Shown piece after piece: positions 8,868-17,538 of a DNA stretch of 64,000 nucleotides. How positions within the stretch are numbered: the first letter of the stretch is position 1; each line of letters starts with the position of its first letter. Source of the DNA: Phycisphaerae bacterium (GTDB lineage Bacteria; Planctomycetota; Phycisphaerae; Phycisphaerales; UBA1924); contig VGXM01000001.1 of the NCBI GenBank assembly GCA_016873295.1, positions 124,001-188,000 of the forward strand. Direction: 5' to 3'. Both the position numbers and the translations under genes were made by a program. Below the pieces are notes generated by a model. It saw only the letters and a list, made by a program, of their open reading frames with translations. It was not told the DNA's origin and did no database searches.

Positions 8868-9848
8868 ATGTCGATTCCCACCGCCCATTCGGACCCCGGC
8901 CCGGCGTTGCCGGAGGCCCGGATGCACGTGCATGGTCCGGCCGCGCCCGCCGAGGGCGTCGTCGTGCGCAACGAGCGCTGCACCGCGGGTCGGCGTGCCG
9001 CCGGGTTCGTGCGGCACGTCGAGTTCGACGTATCGGGGACGGGGCTGGAGGGGGCCTTCCTGGCGGGGCAGTCCTTCGGCGTCATCCCGCCGGGCACGGA
9101 CGAGAAGGGGCGCGAGCACAAGCTGCGGCTGTACAGCCTGGCGTGCCCCGCGGGCGGGGAGGACGGGCAGGGGCGGATCGTCTCGACGACCGTGAAGCGC
9201 CTGATCGACGAGCACCACGAGACCGGGCGGCTGTTCCTGGGCGTGTCGAGCAACTACATCTGCGACCTCAAGCCGGGCGAGCGCGTGCGGCTGACGGGCC
9301 CTGCGGGCAAGCGGTTCCTCCTGCCCGCCCGCCCCGAGGAGCACGATTACGTCTTCTTCGCCACGGGCACCGGGATCGCGCCGTTCCGGGGCATGCTGCT
9401 GGAACTGCTCAGGCCACGGACCGGGCAGCCCGTGCTGGCGTCCAAGATCGTGCTGGTCATGGGGGCGCCGTACGCGAGCGACCTCCTGTACGACCCCCTC
9501 CTGCGGGAGCTGGCGTATCAGAACCCGAACTTCACGTACCTGAGCGCGATCAGCCGGGAGCAGCAGCCTGAGGGCGAGGGCCCGTTGTACGTGCAGGACC
9601 GGCTGACCACCCACCGTGAGCTGCTGGGGGCGGTGCTGGGGCGTCCGGGCGCCTTGATCTATATCTGCGGGATCGCGGGGATGGAACTCGGGATCGTCCA
9701 AGGGATGGCCCGGACGCTCCCGGAGGCGACGCGGGAGCAGTACCTGCGGTGCGACGGGGCGGCGCTCGCGGAGGTGCAGGGTTGGACGCGGCGGATGCTG
9801 CACAAACAGCTCATGCTGTCCAGGCGGGTGTTCATGGAGGTGTATTGA
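8868..9848 (+). CDS. Plant-type ferredoxin-NADP(+) reductase
   Basis: 326 residues. It transfers electrons between ferredoxin and NADP(H) through FAD. The flavin-binding RLYSLAC, the nucleotide-binding GTGIAPFRGML, the ICGIAGME segment and a C-terminal Tyr (VFMEVY) that stacks on the flavin are all diagnostic of the plant/cyanobacterial-type FNR superfamily (petH-like), not the bacterial thioredoxin-reductase-like type. It lacks the N-terminal CpcD linker of cyanobacterial FNR. The start at 8868 is preferred over 8856 because the upstream ATG falls inside the -10 box. No ferredoxin gene is adjacent. Confidence 0.93.
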   Translation: MSIPTAHSDPGPALPEARMHVHGPAAPAEGVVVRNERCTAGRRAAGFVRHVEFDVSGTGLEGAFLAGQSFGVIPPGTDEKGREHKLRLYSLACPAGGEDGQGRIVSTTVKRLIDEHHETGRLFLGVSSNYICDLKPGERVRLTGPAGKRFLLPARPEEHDYVFFATGTGIAPFRGMLLELLRPRTGQPVLASKIVLVMGAPYASDLLYDPLLRELAYQNPNFTYLSAISREQQPEGEGPLYVQDRLTTHRELLGAVLGRPGALIYICGIAGMELGIVQGMARTLPEATREQYLRCDGAALAEVQGWTRRMLHKQLMLSRRVFMEVY

Positions 9849-9938
9849 CGGTGCGGTTTGACCGCCGGGCGGACCGCGGGTAGGTTGGGCGTTCCCGGGG
9901 CCGGTAGCCCCCGGGTCACGGCGTCGGATCGAGCGCGC

Positions 9939-9944
9939 TACCCT
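9939..9944 (+). promoter_or_regulatory. -10 box for the HEAT-like gene
   Basis: TACCCT about 63 bases before the TTG start at 10008, leaving a 5' leader with a Shine-Dalgarno. Confidence 0.45.
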
Positions 9945-10007
9945 CCCGCCCCGGCGGCGCATGGGGGGTACGCCAACCCTGGGGGACGCCTCGCAGGAAT
10001 CCGAGCT

Positions 10008-11150
10008 TTGGCCACCCTTTCACGCGCACGGCTCTCCGCCCTCCTTCGCCGGACCTCGACCGTGCTGGTCGTCGCGGTCGCGTCGGCGTGGCCCTGGGCG
10101 GCCGTCGCCCAACAGATCCCGGTGTCGGTGGTGCAATCGGTGGCGGGCCTGGGTGACGGGGCCCGGCAGCAGATCCAGGAGTACGCCGACCGGGCCGCGG
10201 GCGACCTGAGCGCCCAGGACCCGGTGCGGATCCGCGACGCGCGGAACCACCTGCTGGCGCCGCTGGCCGACCCGCTGGTCGGCGTGCCGTTCCGCTTGGA
10301 GTACAGCCGACAGCTGACGCCGCGGCTGGAGTCGTTGGCGCAGGACGCGCGCCCGATCGTGGCGGTCAACGCGCTCCGCATCGCGGGCGACCTGGCGACG
10401 GATCGCAGCGTTGAGGTGCTGCTCGGGCAACTGGAGAACAAGGACGCGTCGGTACGGCTGTCGGCGGCGGCGGGGCTGGGCCGAGTGTTCGAGGCCATGC
10501 GCGAGACCGCGCCGGCGATCAACCCGCAGTCCGCGACGCGGCTGATGGAGCGGGCCGCCGAGCGGGTCGTCGCCGAGCCGGAGGCGCACGTCGCCGACGC
10601 GCTGGTGAGGGCCCTATTGGCCGCCGCCGCGGTGGAGCGCGACGAGTTCCCGGGGCTGCGCCCGCGGGCGCTGGAGCTGGCGTCGGCCCGCGTTGCCGAC
10701 CGCGTGAAGGCGATGGGCGGGCAGGCCCCGACTCCAGCCGGGATCGACACGATCCTGCGCACGCTCTCGGCGGCGAGCATCGCGATGGCCGAGGACAACG
10801 CGCGTGCGGTGGCGCGTCGGCTGCCCGAGGCCGCCGCCAAGGCCGCGGCCCGGCTCAGCGCCGAGTGCCTCGGGCTCCTCATCGAACTGGCCCGGGGCGG
10901 GAAGCTCCCCGTCGTCGACCCCGGCGCGCCCAAGGAGGACCAGGACCGGGCCGCGGCCGAGCGTGCCTGGGCGATCTCGGCGGCGGCGGCGGCGGACAAC
11001 ATCGCGTACTTCGCCCGCAACCGCCTGGGCGATCGCGCCAGCCAGTCCAACCCCCCGCTTTCGTCGCGTCTGGCCAGCGGGCGCCGCGACGCCGACGCCC
11101 AGTTCATCACCGACGCCTCGTCCCTGAGGCAGGCGCTCTCCCGCTTCTGA
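10008..11150 (+). CDS. Secreted HEAT-repeat-like protein
   Basis: 380 residues from a TTG start at 10008, chosen because AGGA lies nine bases upstream and the start leads directly into a signal peptide (basic region, hydrophobic VLVVAVASAW, cleavage near AVAQQ). The mature part is almost all alpha-helical and Ala/Arg-rich. One block (AQDARPIVAVNALRIAGDLA then SVEVLLGQLENKDASVRLSA) has HEAT/armadillo repeat periodicity. This suggests a periplasmic binding scaffold. It ends 16 bases before oppA. An upstream in-frame extension to 9858 is unlikely. Function unknown. Confidence 0.75.
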   Translation: MATLSRARLSALLRRTSTVLVVAVASAWPWAAVAQQIPVSVVQSVAGLGDGARQQIQEYADRAAGDLSAQDPVRIRDARNHLLAPLADPLVGVPFRLEYSRQLTPRLESLAQDARPIVAVNALRIAGDLATDRSVEVLLGQLENKDASVRLSAAAGLGRVFEAMRETAPAINPQSATRLMERAAERVVAEPEAHVADALVRALLAAAAVERDEFPGLRPRALELASARVADRVKAMGGQAPTPAGIDTILRTLSAASIAMAEDNARAVARRLPEAAAKAAARLSAECLGLLIELARGGKLPVVDPGAPKEDQDRAAAERAWAISAAAAADNIAYFARNRLGDRASQSNPPLSSRLASGRRDADAQFITDASSLRQALSRF

Positions 11151-11154
11151 CCCG

Positions 11155-11160
11155 TACCCT
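11155..11160 (+). promoter_or_regulatory. -10 box of the oppA-like gene, leaderless
   Basis: TACCCT six bases before the ATG at 11167, in the 16-base gap after the preceding gene. Confidence 0.55.
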
Positions 11161-11166
11161 CTGGGC

Positions 11167-13257
11167 ATGGCCAAGCTGGTCCTGCCCTTCGCGCTGCTCG
11201 CCCTGCTCATCGGGGCGACGCTGCTGACGGACCGCCCGGCCCCTCCCGCCGACTTCACCTTCATCAACCGCGGCGACGTCACCACGCTCGACATCCAGAC
11301 CCAGTCGTGGATGCAGGACCTCCGCGTCACGCGCATCCTCTTCGAGGGGCTGATCGGCAACGACGTGCACACCTGGGAGTTCGCCACCGAGCCCCGCGTC
11401 GCCGAGCGTTGGGAGGTCAGCGCGGACGGACGCACGTACACCTTTCACCTCCGCGAGAGCGCCCGGTGGTCCAACGGTGAGCCCGTGGTGGCGTCGGACT
11501 TCATCTACTCGTGGAGGCGGGCCCTCCTGCCCGAGCTGGCGGCGGACTACGCCGCGTTCTTCCACCTCATCCGCGGCGGCAAGGCCTTCTACGACTGGCG
11601 GGCGGGGGCCCTGGCGACCTTCGCGCCGCTGCGGTCCTCGGCGCTGGGCTCCCGCGCCGACGAGGGCAACTGGGCGGCCCTGGCCCGCGATCTGGCGTCG
11701 GCCCTCGACGCCGCGCTCCGCGATTCGAAGCGGGCGGCGGAGGAGGGAACGCCCGTCGAGCCCGTCGACCTGGGATTCCTGGCCGACCTGGCCCGGGCCC
11801 GTGGCGGCCCGACGCTCCCGACGCGGGCGGGGCTGGCGGCCCTGCTGTGGCGCGAGACGGAGCGTCGGTTCGTGGAGATGGTCGGGCTGTCGGCGCCCGA
11901 CGGCGCGACGCTGGTGGTGGAGCTGGAGCGCCCGACGCCCTACTTCCTGAGCCTGTGCGCCTTCCCCGTGTTCTACCCCGTGTACCCGCCCCTGGTGCGG
12001 TCGTACGAGCGGGTGGACGCGACGACGGCCGCCCTCAAGACCGAAGCGGACTGGACCAAGCCGCCGCGCCTGGTCTCCAACGGGCCCTTCGAGCTGGTGA
12101 CGTGGCGTTTCAAGCGCGACATGCGCTTCGAGGTCAACCCGCATTACTGGAACCGGGAGCGGCTGGCGATCCGGTCGATCGCGATCCCGTCGATCGAGGA
12201 CGCCAACGCGGTGGTGCTGGCGTACCGCACGGGTCGCATCGACTGGGTGAGCGACGTGACCGCCGAGTACCGGGCCGAGATCCTGCGGGAGAAGCGGGAG
12301 TACTACGGCCAGCCCGACATCTGGCCCCGCTACCAGTCCCTGCTGGAGCGCGGCGTCGACCAGTTCGAGATCGACCGCCAGCTCCCGACCGACCCGCTCA
12401 AGCGCAACCACATCCACGCCTGCCCGGCCTTCGGCACGTACTTCTACAACTTCAACTGCCGCCCGAGGCTGGCCGACGGGCGGCCCAACCCGTTCGCCGA
12501 CGCGCTGGTGCGCCGGGCCTTTGCGATGGCGGTGGACAAGTCGATCGTCACGGACCAGATCCGGCGCACTGGGGAGCCGGTCGCCCGCACGCTGATCCCG
12601 GTCGGGTCGCTCTCGGGGTATTCCTCGCCGGAGGGGTTGCCCTTCGACCCCGAGGGGGCCCGGGCCCTGCTGGCGCGGGCCGGTCATCCGGGCGGGCGCG
12701 GGCTGCCCACGATCGAGATCCTCTTCAACAAGGACGCGGGGCACGACCTGATCGCCCAGTCGATCGGCAAGCAGTGGCAGCAGCACCTGGGGGTCGCGGT
12801 GCTGCTCTCGCAGAAGGAGATCAAGGTCTTCCGGGACGACCTGAAGAAGGCCAACTACATGGTCAGCCGCGCGGGGTGGTTCGGGGACTACGGCGACCCG
12901 ACGACGTTCCTCGGACTCAACCGCACGGGCGACGGCAACAACGACCGCAAGTACTCCAGCGCCGCCTACGACGCCCTCCTGGACAGGGCCCGCGACGAGC
13001 CCGACCGGGCCCGGCGCCTGGAGATCCTCTCCGAGGCCGAGCGGCTGATCGTCGAGGAGGACCTGCCGCTGCTCCCGATCTTCCATTACGTTCAGATCTA
13101 CCTGTTCGACCCCCACCGCCTCACGGGCATCAGCGCCCACCCGCGCTCGGAGCAGTCGCTGCAATGGGTCGACATCCTGGGCGACGGCCTGGGCCGCGAC
13201 CGGCCCATGATGCTCCCGCCACGCCCGCCAAGCACCAACTCCCGCCTCATGCGCTGA
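11167..13257 (+). CDS. Peptide ABC transporter substrate-binding protein
   Basis: 696 residues. A hydrophobic N-terminus (residues 3-20, no lipobox Cys) probably acts as a membrane anchor or signal. SBP family 5 features include GLIGNDVHTWEFATEPRVAE, FHLRESARWSNGEPVVASDFIYSW, SNGPFELVTWR and the C-terminal LPLLPIFHYVQIYLFDP. It is about 150 residues longer than typical OppA/DppA; an insertion of roughly 100 residues (about 135-240) interrupts the region between the SDFIYSW block and the LVVEL strand. It should bind oligopeptides for uptake through the OppB-like permease that follows. No second permease or ATPase gene is adjacent. Confidence 0.92.
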   Translation: MAKLVLPFALLALLIGATLLTDRPAPPADFTFINRGDVTTLDIQTQSWMQDLRVTRILFEGLIGNDVHTWEFATEPRVAERWEVSADGRTYTFHLRESARWSNGEPVVASDFIYSWRRALLPELAADYAAFFHLIRGGKAFYDWRAGALATFAPLRSSALGSRADEGNWAALARDLASALDAALRDSKRAAEEGTPVEPVDLGFLADLARARGGPTLPTRAGLAALLWRETERRFVEMVGLSAPDGATLVVELERPTPYFLSLCAFPVFYPVYPPLVRSYERVDATTAALKTEADWTKPPRLVSNGPFELVTWRFKRDMRFEVNPHYWNRERLAIRSIAIPSIEDANAVVLAYRTGRIDWVSDVTAEYRAEILREKREYYGQPDIWPRYQSLLERGVDQFEIDRQLPTDPLKRNHIHACPAFGTYFYNFNCRPRLADGRPNPFADALVRRAFAMAVDKSIVTDQIRRTGEPVARTLIPVGSLSGYSSPEGLPFDPEGARALLARAGHPGGRGLPTIEILFNKDAGHDLIAQSIGKQWQQHLGVAVLLSQKEIKVFRDDLKKANYMVSRAGWFGDYGDPTTFLGLNRTGDGNNDRKYSSAAYDALLDRARDEPDRARRLEILSEAERLIVEEDLPLLPIFHYVQIYLFDPHRLTGISAHPRSEQSLQWVDILGDGLGRDRPMMLPPRPPSTNSRLMR

Positions 13258-13314
13258 TCGCCCGCTCGCCACTCATCACTGTTTACTCTTCACTGTTCAC
13301 CGCTCACCGCCCCC

Positions 13315-14322
13315 ATGACCACCCTCATCGCCCGCCGACTGGTGCAGATGCCGCTGATCCTGGCGGTGATCTACACGCTGACGCTGACGCTGGCGTGGCT
13401 GGTGCCGGGGAACCCGCTGGAGAACCCGGAGGGTCGGCGACCTCCCCCCGAGGTGCAGGCGGCGATGCAGCGCCAATACAACCTCGACAGCTTCCCGCGG
13501 TTCTACCTCTCCTACCTGGAGAACGCGACGGGGGTGCGGTACGTGCGCGAGTCGCTGTCGGGCGAGGCGGGGCGGCGTGCCGAGTCGGCCCGGGCGACGG
13601 GGCAGGCGCCCCCCGTGCGGCGGCTCTTCGACCTTGGCCCGAGCCTGCACTACCGCGACCAGCGCGTCAACGAGATCGTGGCGTCGAGCCTGCCCGTCTC
13701 GATCACGCTGGGGGCCCTGGCGATCCTGATCGCGTTGGCGGTGGGGTTGGGGGCGGGGATCGTCGGGGCGGTCAGGCCCAACAGCGCGGCGGACCTGGCC
13801 ACGCTCGCCGTCGCCCTGGTCGGGATCAGCCTGCCTTCGTTCGTCATCGGCACGGTGCTGCTGCTGGTCTTCCCGGTGTGGCTGGGGATCGGGAGCGTGG
13901 GCGGGTGGGGGCAGTTGCAGGACATGGTCCTGCCCGCGGTCACGCTGAGCCTTCCGTTCGCGGCGTACATCGCGCGGCTCACGCGCATGGGCATGATCGA
14001 CGCGCTGGGGGCCGACTACATCCGCACGGCCCGGGCCAAGGGCGTGCCGGTGCGGGGGATCCTCCTCAAGCACGCGCTCAAGAACGCCTTCCTGCCCGTG
14101 CTCAGTTACCTGGGCCCGGCGACGGCGTACGCGATGACGGGCTCGTTCGTGGTCGAGCGCGTCTTCAACGTGCCGGGGATCGGGCAGCACTTCGTCAACG
14201 CCGTGCAGAACAAGGACCTGTTCCTGATCATGGGCGTGGTGCTGATCTTCTCGACGATGCTGATCCTGTTCAACCTGGCGGTGGACGTGCTGTACCGGTG
14301 GGTGGACCCGCGGATCGCGTGA
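13315..14322 (+). CDS. Peptide ABC transporter permease, OppB/DppB type
   Basis: 335 residues, six predicted membrane segments. The N-terminal RRLVQMPLILAVIYTLTLTLAW and the cytoplasmic EAA-type loop (DYIRTARAKGVPVRGILLKHALKNAFLPV) are diagnostic; that loop docks the ATPase. The periplasmic loop after TM1 is expanded (about residues 45-110) compared with typical OppB. It follows the substrate-binding gene by 57 bases. The OppC permease and the ATPases must be encoded elsewhere. The zinc-ribbon gene begins 11 bases after its stop. Confidence 0.92.
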   Translation: MTTLIARRLVQMPLILAVIYTLTLTLAWLVPGNPLENPEGRRPPPEVQAAMQRQYNLDSFPRFYLSYLENATGVRYVRESLSGEAGRRAESARATGQAPPVRRLFDLGPSLHYRDQRVNEIVASSLPVSITLGALAILIALAVGLGAGIVGAVRPNSAADLATLAVALVGISLPSFVIGTVLLLVFPVWLGIGSVGGWGQLQDMVLPAVTLSLPFAAYIARLTRMGMIDALGADYIRTARAKGVPVRGILLKHALKNAFLPVLSYLGPATAYAMTGSFVVERVFNVPGIGQHFVNAVQNKDLFLIMGVVLIFSTMLILFNLAVDVLYRWVDPRIA

Positions 14323-14333
14323 GGGAGGTTGCC

Positions 14334-14678
14334 TTGCGGGCGAGGATCGTGTCGCGCTATCAACGGTGGGGCCGGGGCATGGGCTTTGGCGCCATGCTGG
14401 GGCTGGTCGCCACGCTCTGGGCATTTGCGGCGTCGGAAGACTTGCGCCGCGTCGTCGGGGCGTGGTTGCTGGTGGTTCTTCCCTTCTTCCTCGGCGTCCA
14501 GCTCGTGGGGTTCGCGATTCTCGTGCGAAGCCGGTTGATCCTGCGGCGCGCGCGCCGCGCGGCGTACATGCTCTGCGACAACTGCCTCTACCCGATCAAC
14601 ACGCCCGAGTGCCGCACGTGCCCGGAGTGCGGGGCGGACCTGTCGCTGGTGGTCCAGCGGTGGCCGTCGGGGGCGTGA
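14334..14678 (+). CDS. Small membrane protein with C-terminal zinc ribbon
   Basis: 114 residues from a TTG start five bases after a perfect GGAGG (14324-14328); a GTG at 14319 overlapping the oppB stop is an alternative. Two membrane segments (FGAMLGLVATLWAFAA and WLLVVLPFFLGVQLVGFA) precede a zinc ribbon CDNCLYP...CRTCPECG with CxxC and CxxCxxC spacing. Short proteins of this design are frequent in planctomycetes and have no assigned role. The last 83 bases overlap, tail to tail, the end of the gene on the other strand. Confidence 0.75.
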   Translation: MRARIVSRYQRWGRGMGFGAMLGLVATLWAFAASEDLRRVVGAWLLVVLPFFLGVQLVGFAILVRSRLILRRARRAAYMLCDNCLYPINTPECRTCPECGADLSLVVQRWPSGA

Positions 14679-15147
14679 GCGACGTTGGGCGGGCCGGCTC
14701 GTCCTGCGCGAAGCTGGCGCCCTCGAGGGCGTCGAAGCTCACGAGCTGACCCGGCTGGAAGTGCTCGGGCTTCTGGCGCGGGTCGGTGAGCGTGCAGTGG
14801 ATGGGCACGCCCGCGTTCACGCAGATCGAGTGGTCGGCGGAGTTGACGGCGATCACCGTGCCCTGGACCCGTTGCGGGCGGCCCATCACCGGCTCGACGT
14901 AGCGCCCGCCCGTGCGCACGGTGTCGACACGCCGCGCCTGCACGCGTATGCGCCCGACAATGCGCCCCGTCCTGGCGACCGCCAGCGCGTCGAGGGGGGT
15001 GCCGGCGACCAGGTGCAGCTCGTAGCTGGTGTTGGGGATCTGGAGGTGGACGAAAGGCGGGCGGGTGGCCGACGCGGGGACCTTCGCGACGAGCACGCCG
15101 CGGGCCACCTGCGGGTCGATCCTGGCGGTGGGCGACGGCGTGATCAT
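14596..15147 (-). CDS. Conserved hypothetical protein, possible OB-like fold
   Basis: 183 residues. The first 140 residues are beta-rich with Gly/Val/Arg alternation (GVLVAKVP, YELHLVAG, GRIVGRIRVQARRV, VQGTVIAVNSA, GQLVSFDALEG), suggestive of a small barrel that could bind RNA or nucleotides; this is inference. The last 35 residues are Pro/Thr-rich and run antisense to the zinc-ribbon gene. A TATCCT box eight bases before the ATG supports the start. It lies 20 bases downstream of the glutamine amidotransferase gene, same direction. Family not recognised. Confidence 0.65.
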   Translation of the reverse strand: MITPSPTARIDPQVARGVLVAKVPASATRPPFVHLQIPNTSYELHLVAGTPLDALAVARTGRIVGRIRVQARRVDTVRTGGRYVEPVMGRPQRVQGTVIAVNSADHSICVNAGVPIHCTLTDPRQKPEHFQPGQLVSFDALEGASFAQDEPARPTSLTPPTATAGPPATGPPRTPGTCGTRAC

Positions 15148-15155
15148 GGGTCGGA

Positions 15156-15161
15156 AGGATA
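15156..15161 (-). promoter_or_regulatory. -10 box of the OB-like hypothetical gene
   Basis: TATCCT on the minus strand, eight bases before the ATG at 15147; it falls within the short gap and just before the end of the amidotransferase gene. Confidence 0.45.
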
Positions 15162-15167
15162 CCGGGC

Positions 15168-15866
15168 TCAGGGGACCATGGCGGCGAGGAGCCCGGCGTC
15201 GACGGCGCGCGGGCGGGCGCCCATCGCCAGGAAGTTGGCGAGCAGGCGCGGGCCCTCGAGCGTGAGGAAGCTCTCGGGGTGGAACTGCACGCCCTCGGCG
15301 GCGGGCTTGCCGGGCCCGAAGGTCTGGCGCAGGCCCATGACGACGCGGCGCGTGCCGCCCTCGGGCGTGGGCTCGTCGGTCCACGCGGAGACATCGAACG
15401 ACGGGCCGCCGGCGCTGGGCGGCGGCACCGTCTGGGCGAGCACGACCAGGGAGTGGTAGCGTGTGGCGTCGAAGGGGTTGGGGAGCCCGGCGAAGACGCC
15501 CTTGTCGTCGTGGTGGACGGGGCTGGTCTTGCCATGCATGGGCACCGCGTGCCGCGTCACCGTCATGCCGTTGGACGCCGCCAGGCACTGGTGCCCCAGG
15601 CATACGCCCAGGATCGGCACGCGCCCCGCGAAGCGCGCGATCACCTCGCCCGACACGCCCGCCTCGCCGGGTGTGCAGGGCCCGGGCGAAATGATGATGT
15701 GGCTCGGGGGCCCGCCCGCGTCGATCGTCTCCGCATCGTCGGCGGTGAGCTTGTCGTTGCGGATGACGCGGAGGTCGCGGTCTGGGTCGAGCGAGGGATC
15801 AAGCTCGCCCAGGCGCTGCACGAGGTTCCAGGTGAAGGAGTCGTAGTTGTCGATGAGGAGGATCAC
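15168..15866 (-). CDS. Anthranilate/aminodeoxychorismate synthase glutamine amidotransferase
   Basis: 232 residues, GTG start. Class I glutamine amidotransferase that hydrolyses glutamine and channels ammonia to TrpE or PabB. The nucleophile Cys sits in VPILGVCLGHQCLA, and the His-Glu pair of the triad in GVQFHPESFLT; the N-terminal ILLIDNYDSFTWNLVQ is typical of TrpG/PabA. It is somewhat longer than the usual 190 residues because of inserts around residues 25-50 and 145-170. Sequence alone does not separate TrpG from PabA, and no trpE/pabB is nearby. A TACTCT box five bases before the start codon indicates a leaderless mRNA. Confidence 0.93.
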   Translation of the reverse strand: MILLIDNYDSFTWNLVQRLGELDPSLDPDRDLRVIRNDKLTADDAETIDAGGPPSHIIISPGPCTPGEAGVSGEVIARFAGRVPILGVCLGHQCLAASNGMTVTRHAVPMHGKTSPVHHDDKGVFAGLPNPFDATRYHSLVVLAQTVPPPSAGGPSFDVSAWTDEPTPEGGTRRVVMGLRQTFGPGKPAAEGVQFHPESFLTLEGPRLLANFLAMGARPRAVDAGLLAAMVP

Positions 15867-15871
15867 GGGGG

Positions 15872-15877
15872 AGAGTA
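15872..15877 (-). promoter_or_regulatory. -10 box of the glutamine amidotransferase gene
   Basis: TACTCT on the minus strand, five bases before the GTG start at 15866. Confidence 0.5.
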
Positions 15878-16008
15878 GGCAACGGGCGCTGGGCGGTTGG
15901 GGAATGGGTGCGGAGCGTTGGGTGCAGTCCCGTGATGAGGGGAGTCCGCGGCGCGGATCGCGGGATCGCTGAGCGCGCCCGACCCGTCGAGCCCCGGCGC
16001 GTCGATCG

Positions 16009-16824
16009 TCACCAGCGATCGTCCTCGTCGGTGACGGCGCGGGTGCCCGCGACGCCGTCGCGGGTGACGAGGAAGAGCTCGCTGGTGATGGGGTAGGGCA
16101 GCCTGCGGTAGTCCTCCTCGACGCGGTCGTGGAGGCGTTTGACGAAGGGCTGGGGGTCGGGGGTGAGGGCGACGAACATGTCGCGGGCGGGGAGGGCGAC
16201 GAGGAAGTCGCCGCCCAACTGCGGGGCCAGGCGGGGGTAGAGCCCGGACATGAGGAGCCTTGCGGCGTCGTAGCCGTCGTGCTCGCCGACGATGGCGGCC
16301 CGCCCGCCGTCGCGGCTCTCGACGATCTGAACTTCGAGGCTCTCGGTGTACTGGTCGAGGTTGGCGCGGGCGATCCGCTCGAGCTCGGCGACGTCGATGC
16401 CCCAGCGCAGGACCTGCTCGGTGGTGATGCTCACGGTCATGTTGGGCAGGTCGGTGACGAAGACGACGACGGTGTCGTTGACGAAGGGGACGTGGGCGAC
16501 GTGCTCGCGGGCCAGGTGCTGGAAGATGCGGCTGGACTGGATGCGGGGCATGATGCGGGCCCGGGCCAGGTCGAGGGAGAGGTTGGCGAACTGGAGGGAA
16601 TCGCCCGCGAAGAGCTGCTCGATGTAGTGGTCGACGATCTCGTCGCCGCGGGCCGGGTCCTGCTCGACCATGCGGAAGAGGTTGTCGAGGTCGAGGCGTC
16701 GCCCGTTGACGAGGACCTCGCGCGGGCCGACCAGCTCGATGGAGTAGTGGGGGTGTTGGGTTCGGATGAGCTTGGCGACGGCCTCGGTGAACGCCTCGGG
16801 TTCCTTGGGGAGATTCCTGTCCAT
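16009..16824 (-). CDS. DUF1444 (YtpQ-like) family protein
   Basis: 271 residues, soluble, no signal peptide. The pattern of helices and strands, with an NDTVVVFVTDLPNMTVSITTEQVLRWG-like core and FLVALPARDMFVALTP near the C-terminus, matches the DUF1444 family of uncharacterised cytoplasmic proteins. An N-terminal stretch (ELVGPREVLVNGRRLDLDNLF) precedes it. The start is inferred from the family's extent; there is neither a clear Shine-Dalgarno nor a TANNNT box. It is divergent from acpP across a 405-base gap. Function unknown. Confidence 0.7.
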   Translation of the reverse strand: MDRNLPKEPEAFTEAVAKLIRTQHPHYSIELVGPREVLVNGRRLDLDNLFRMVEQDPARGDEIVDHYIEQLFAGDSLQFANLSLDLARARIMPRIQSSRIFQHLAREHVAHVPFVNDTVVVFVTDLPNMTVSITTEQVLRWGIDVAELERIARANLDQYTESLEVQIVESRDGGRAAIVGEHDGYDAARLLMSGLYPRLAPQLGGDFLVALPARDMFVALTPDPQPFVKRLHDRVEEDYRRLPYPITSELFLVTRDGVAGTRAVTDEDDRW

Positions 16825-17229
16825 CGAGCGCACCCCGCCGGAAGGCAGCACGGTTCCGGCTCCGCCTCCGGTGGAGTCACCGGGAACGTCGGGCGGAGGG
16901 GTCCGTGCGCACGCGGGAGGAGCTATCGACCAGTCGATACGCGGGGCGGACCGGGCTGTTTCCCGTGTGAGGGTGGGCGGGGTGAGATGCGCCGGAATAG
17001 AAGGCCGGATCGCGCCGAGCGTCAGGTCGGCGCGGCCCGAGAAGCCGGGGAGGCGCCCCCCCGGGAGCGGGCCCCACCCGAGGCCGCTTGGCTGGGCAGG
17101 CCCACGCCGTATAATCGGCCCCGCGCGGCGTGGCGTTGCGCGGGACCGTCGGCACGGAACCGGCGGCAGCGGCGGCCGGAGCCGACCGCGCCGAGGTTGG
17201 GGATCCGTCCGGCTCATGGAGAGTCAGCC
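16825..17229 (+). other. Intergenic region between DUF1444 gene and acpP
   Basis: 405 bases without a credible gene. It holds the acpP promoter (TTGGCT 17088, TATAAT 17110) and GC-rich sequence. The leader from that promoter to acpP is about 110 bases; no riboswitch or terminator was recognised in it. Confidence 0.5.
17088..17115 (+). promoter_or_regulatory. Consensus promoter of acpP-fabF
   Basis: A perfect TATAAT (17110-17115) is preceded at a 16-base spacing by TTGGCT (17088-17093). This is the best sigma-70-type promoter in the window, fitting a highly expressed gene. Confidence 0.75.
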
Positions 17230-17478
17230 GTGACCGAGCAAGAGATCGAAGCCAAGGTGATCGAGATCGTCGCCGAGCAGATGAACGCCGACAAGGCGAA
17301 GATCTCGCGCGGCACGAACTTCCAGACCGACCTCAACGCCGACAGTCTCGACCTGGTTGAGCTCGTCATGGAGCTGGAGGACGAGTTCGAGACGTCGATC
17401 CCCGACGAACAGGCCGAGAAGATCAAGACCGTGGGCGAGGCGGTGGACTTCATGAAGCAGGCCGTCGGGTCCAAGTAG
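17230..17478 (+). CDS. acpP: Acyl carrier protein
   Basis: 82 residues, GTG start with GGAG eight bases upstream. ACP carries growing acyl chains on a 4'-phosphopantetheine arm attached to the Ser of the DSLDLVELVM motif (about residue 39). Acidic helices (EQIEAKV-like N-terminus, MELEDEFE, IPDEQAEKI) form the binding face for fatty acid synthesis enzymes. It lies 60 bases before fabF in the same direction, the usual arrangement. Confidence 0.97.
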   Translation: MTEQEIEAKVIEIVAEQMNADKAKISRGTNFQTDLNADSLDLVELVMELEDEFETSIPDEQAEKIKTVGEAVDFMKQAVGSK

Positions 17479-17538
17479 GGCCGGCCCGCGGCAGTCGCCC
17501 CCGTCGCCGCGGGGCGTTCACCGAGCGGTTGTTCGCGC

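Noticed and set aside
6854-9253. Open frame extending the helicase to 799 residues
   Set aside because: The extension is Arg/Pro-rich antisense of the lipoprotein and FNR genes; the DEAD-box protein starts at 8293.
11511-14678. Very long plus-strand open frame of over 1000 codons
   Set aside because: It is a GC-skew shadow of oppA and oppB in another frame; only its last 345 bases (14334-14678) encode a real protein.
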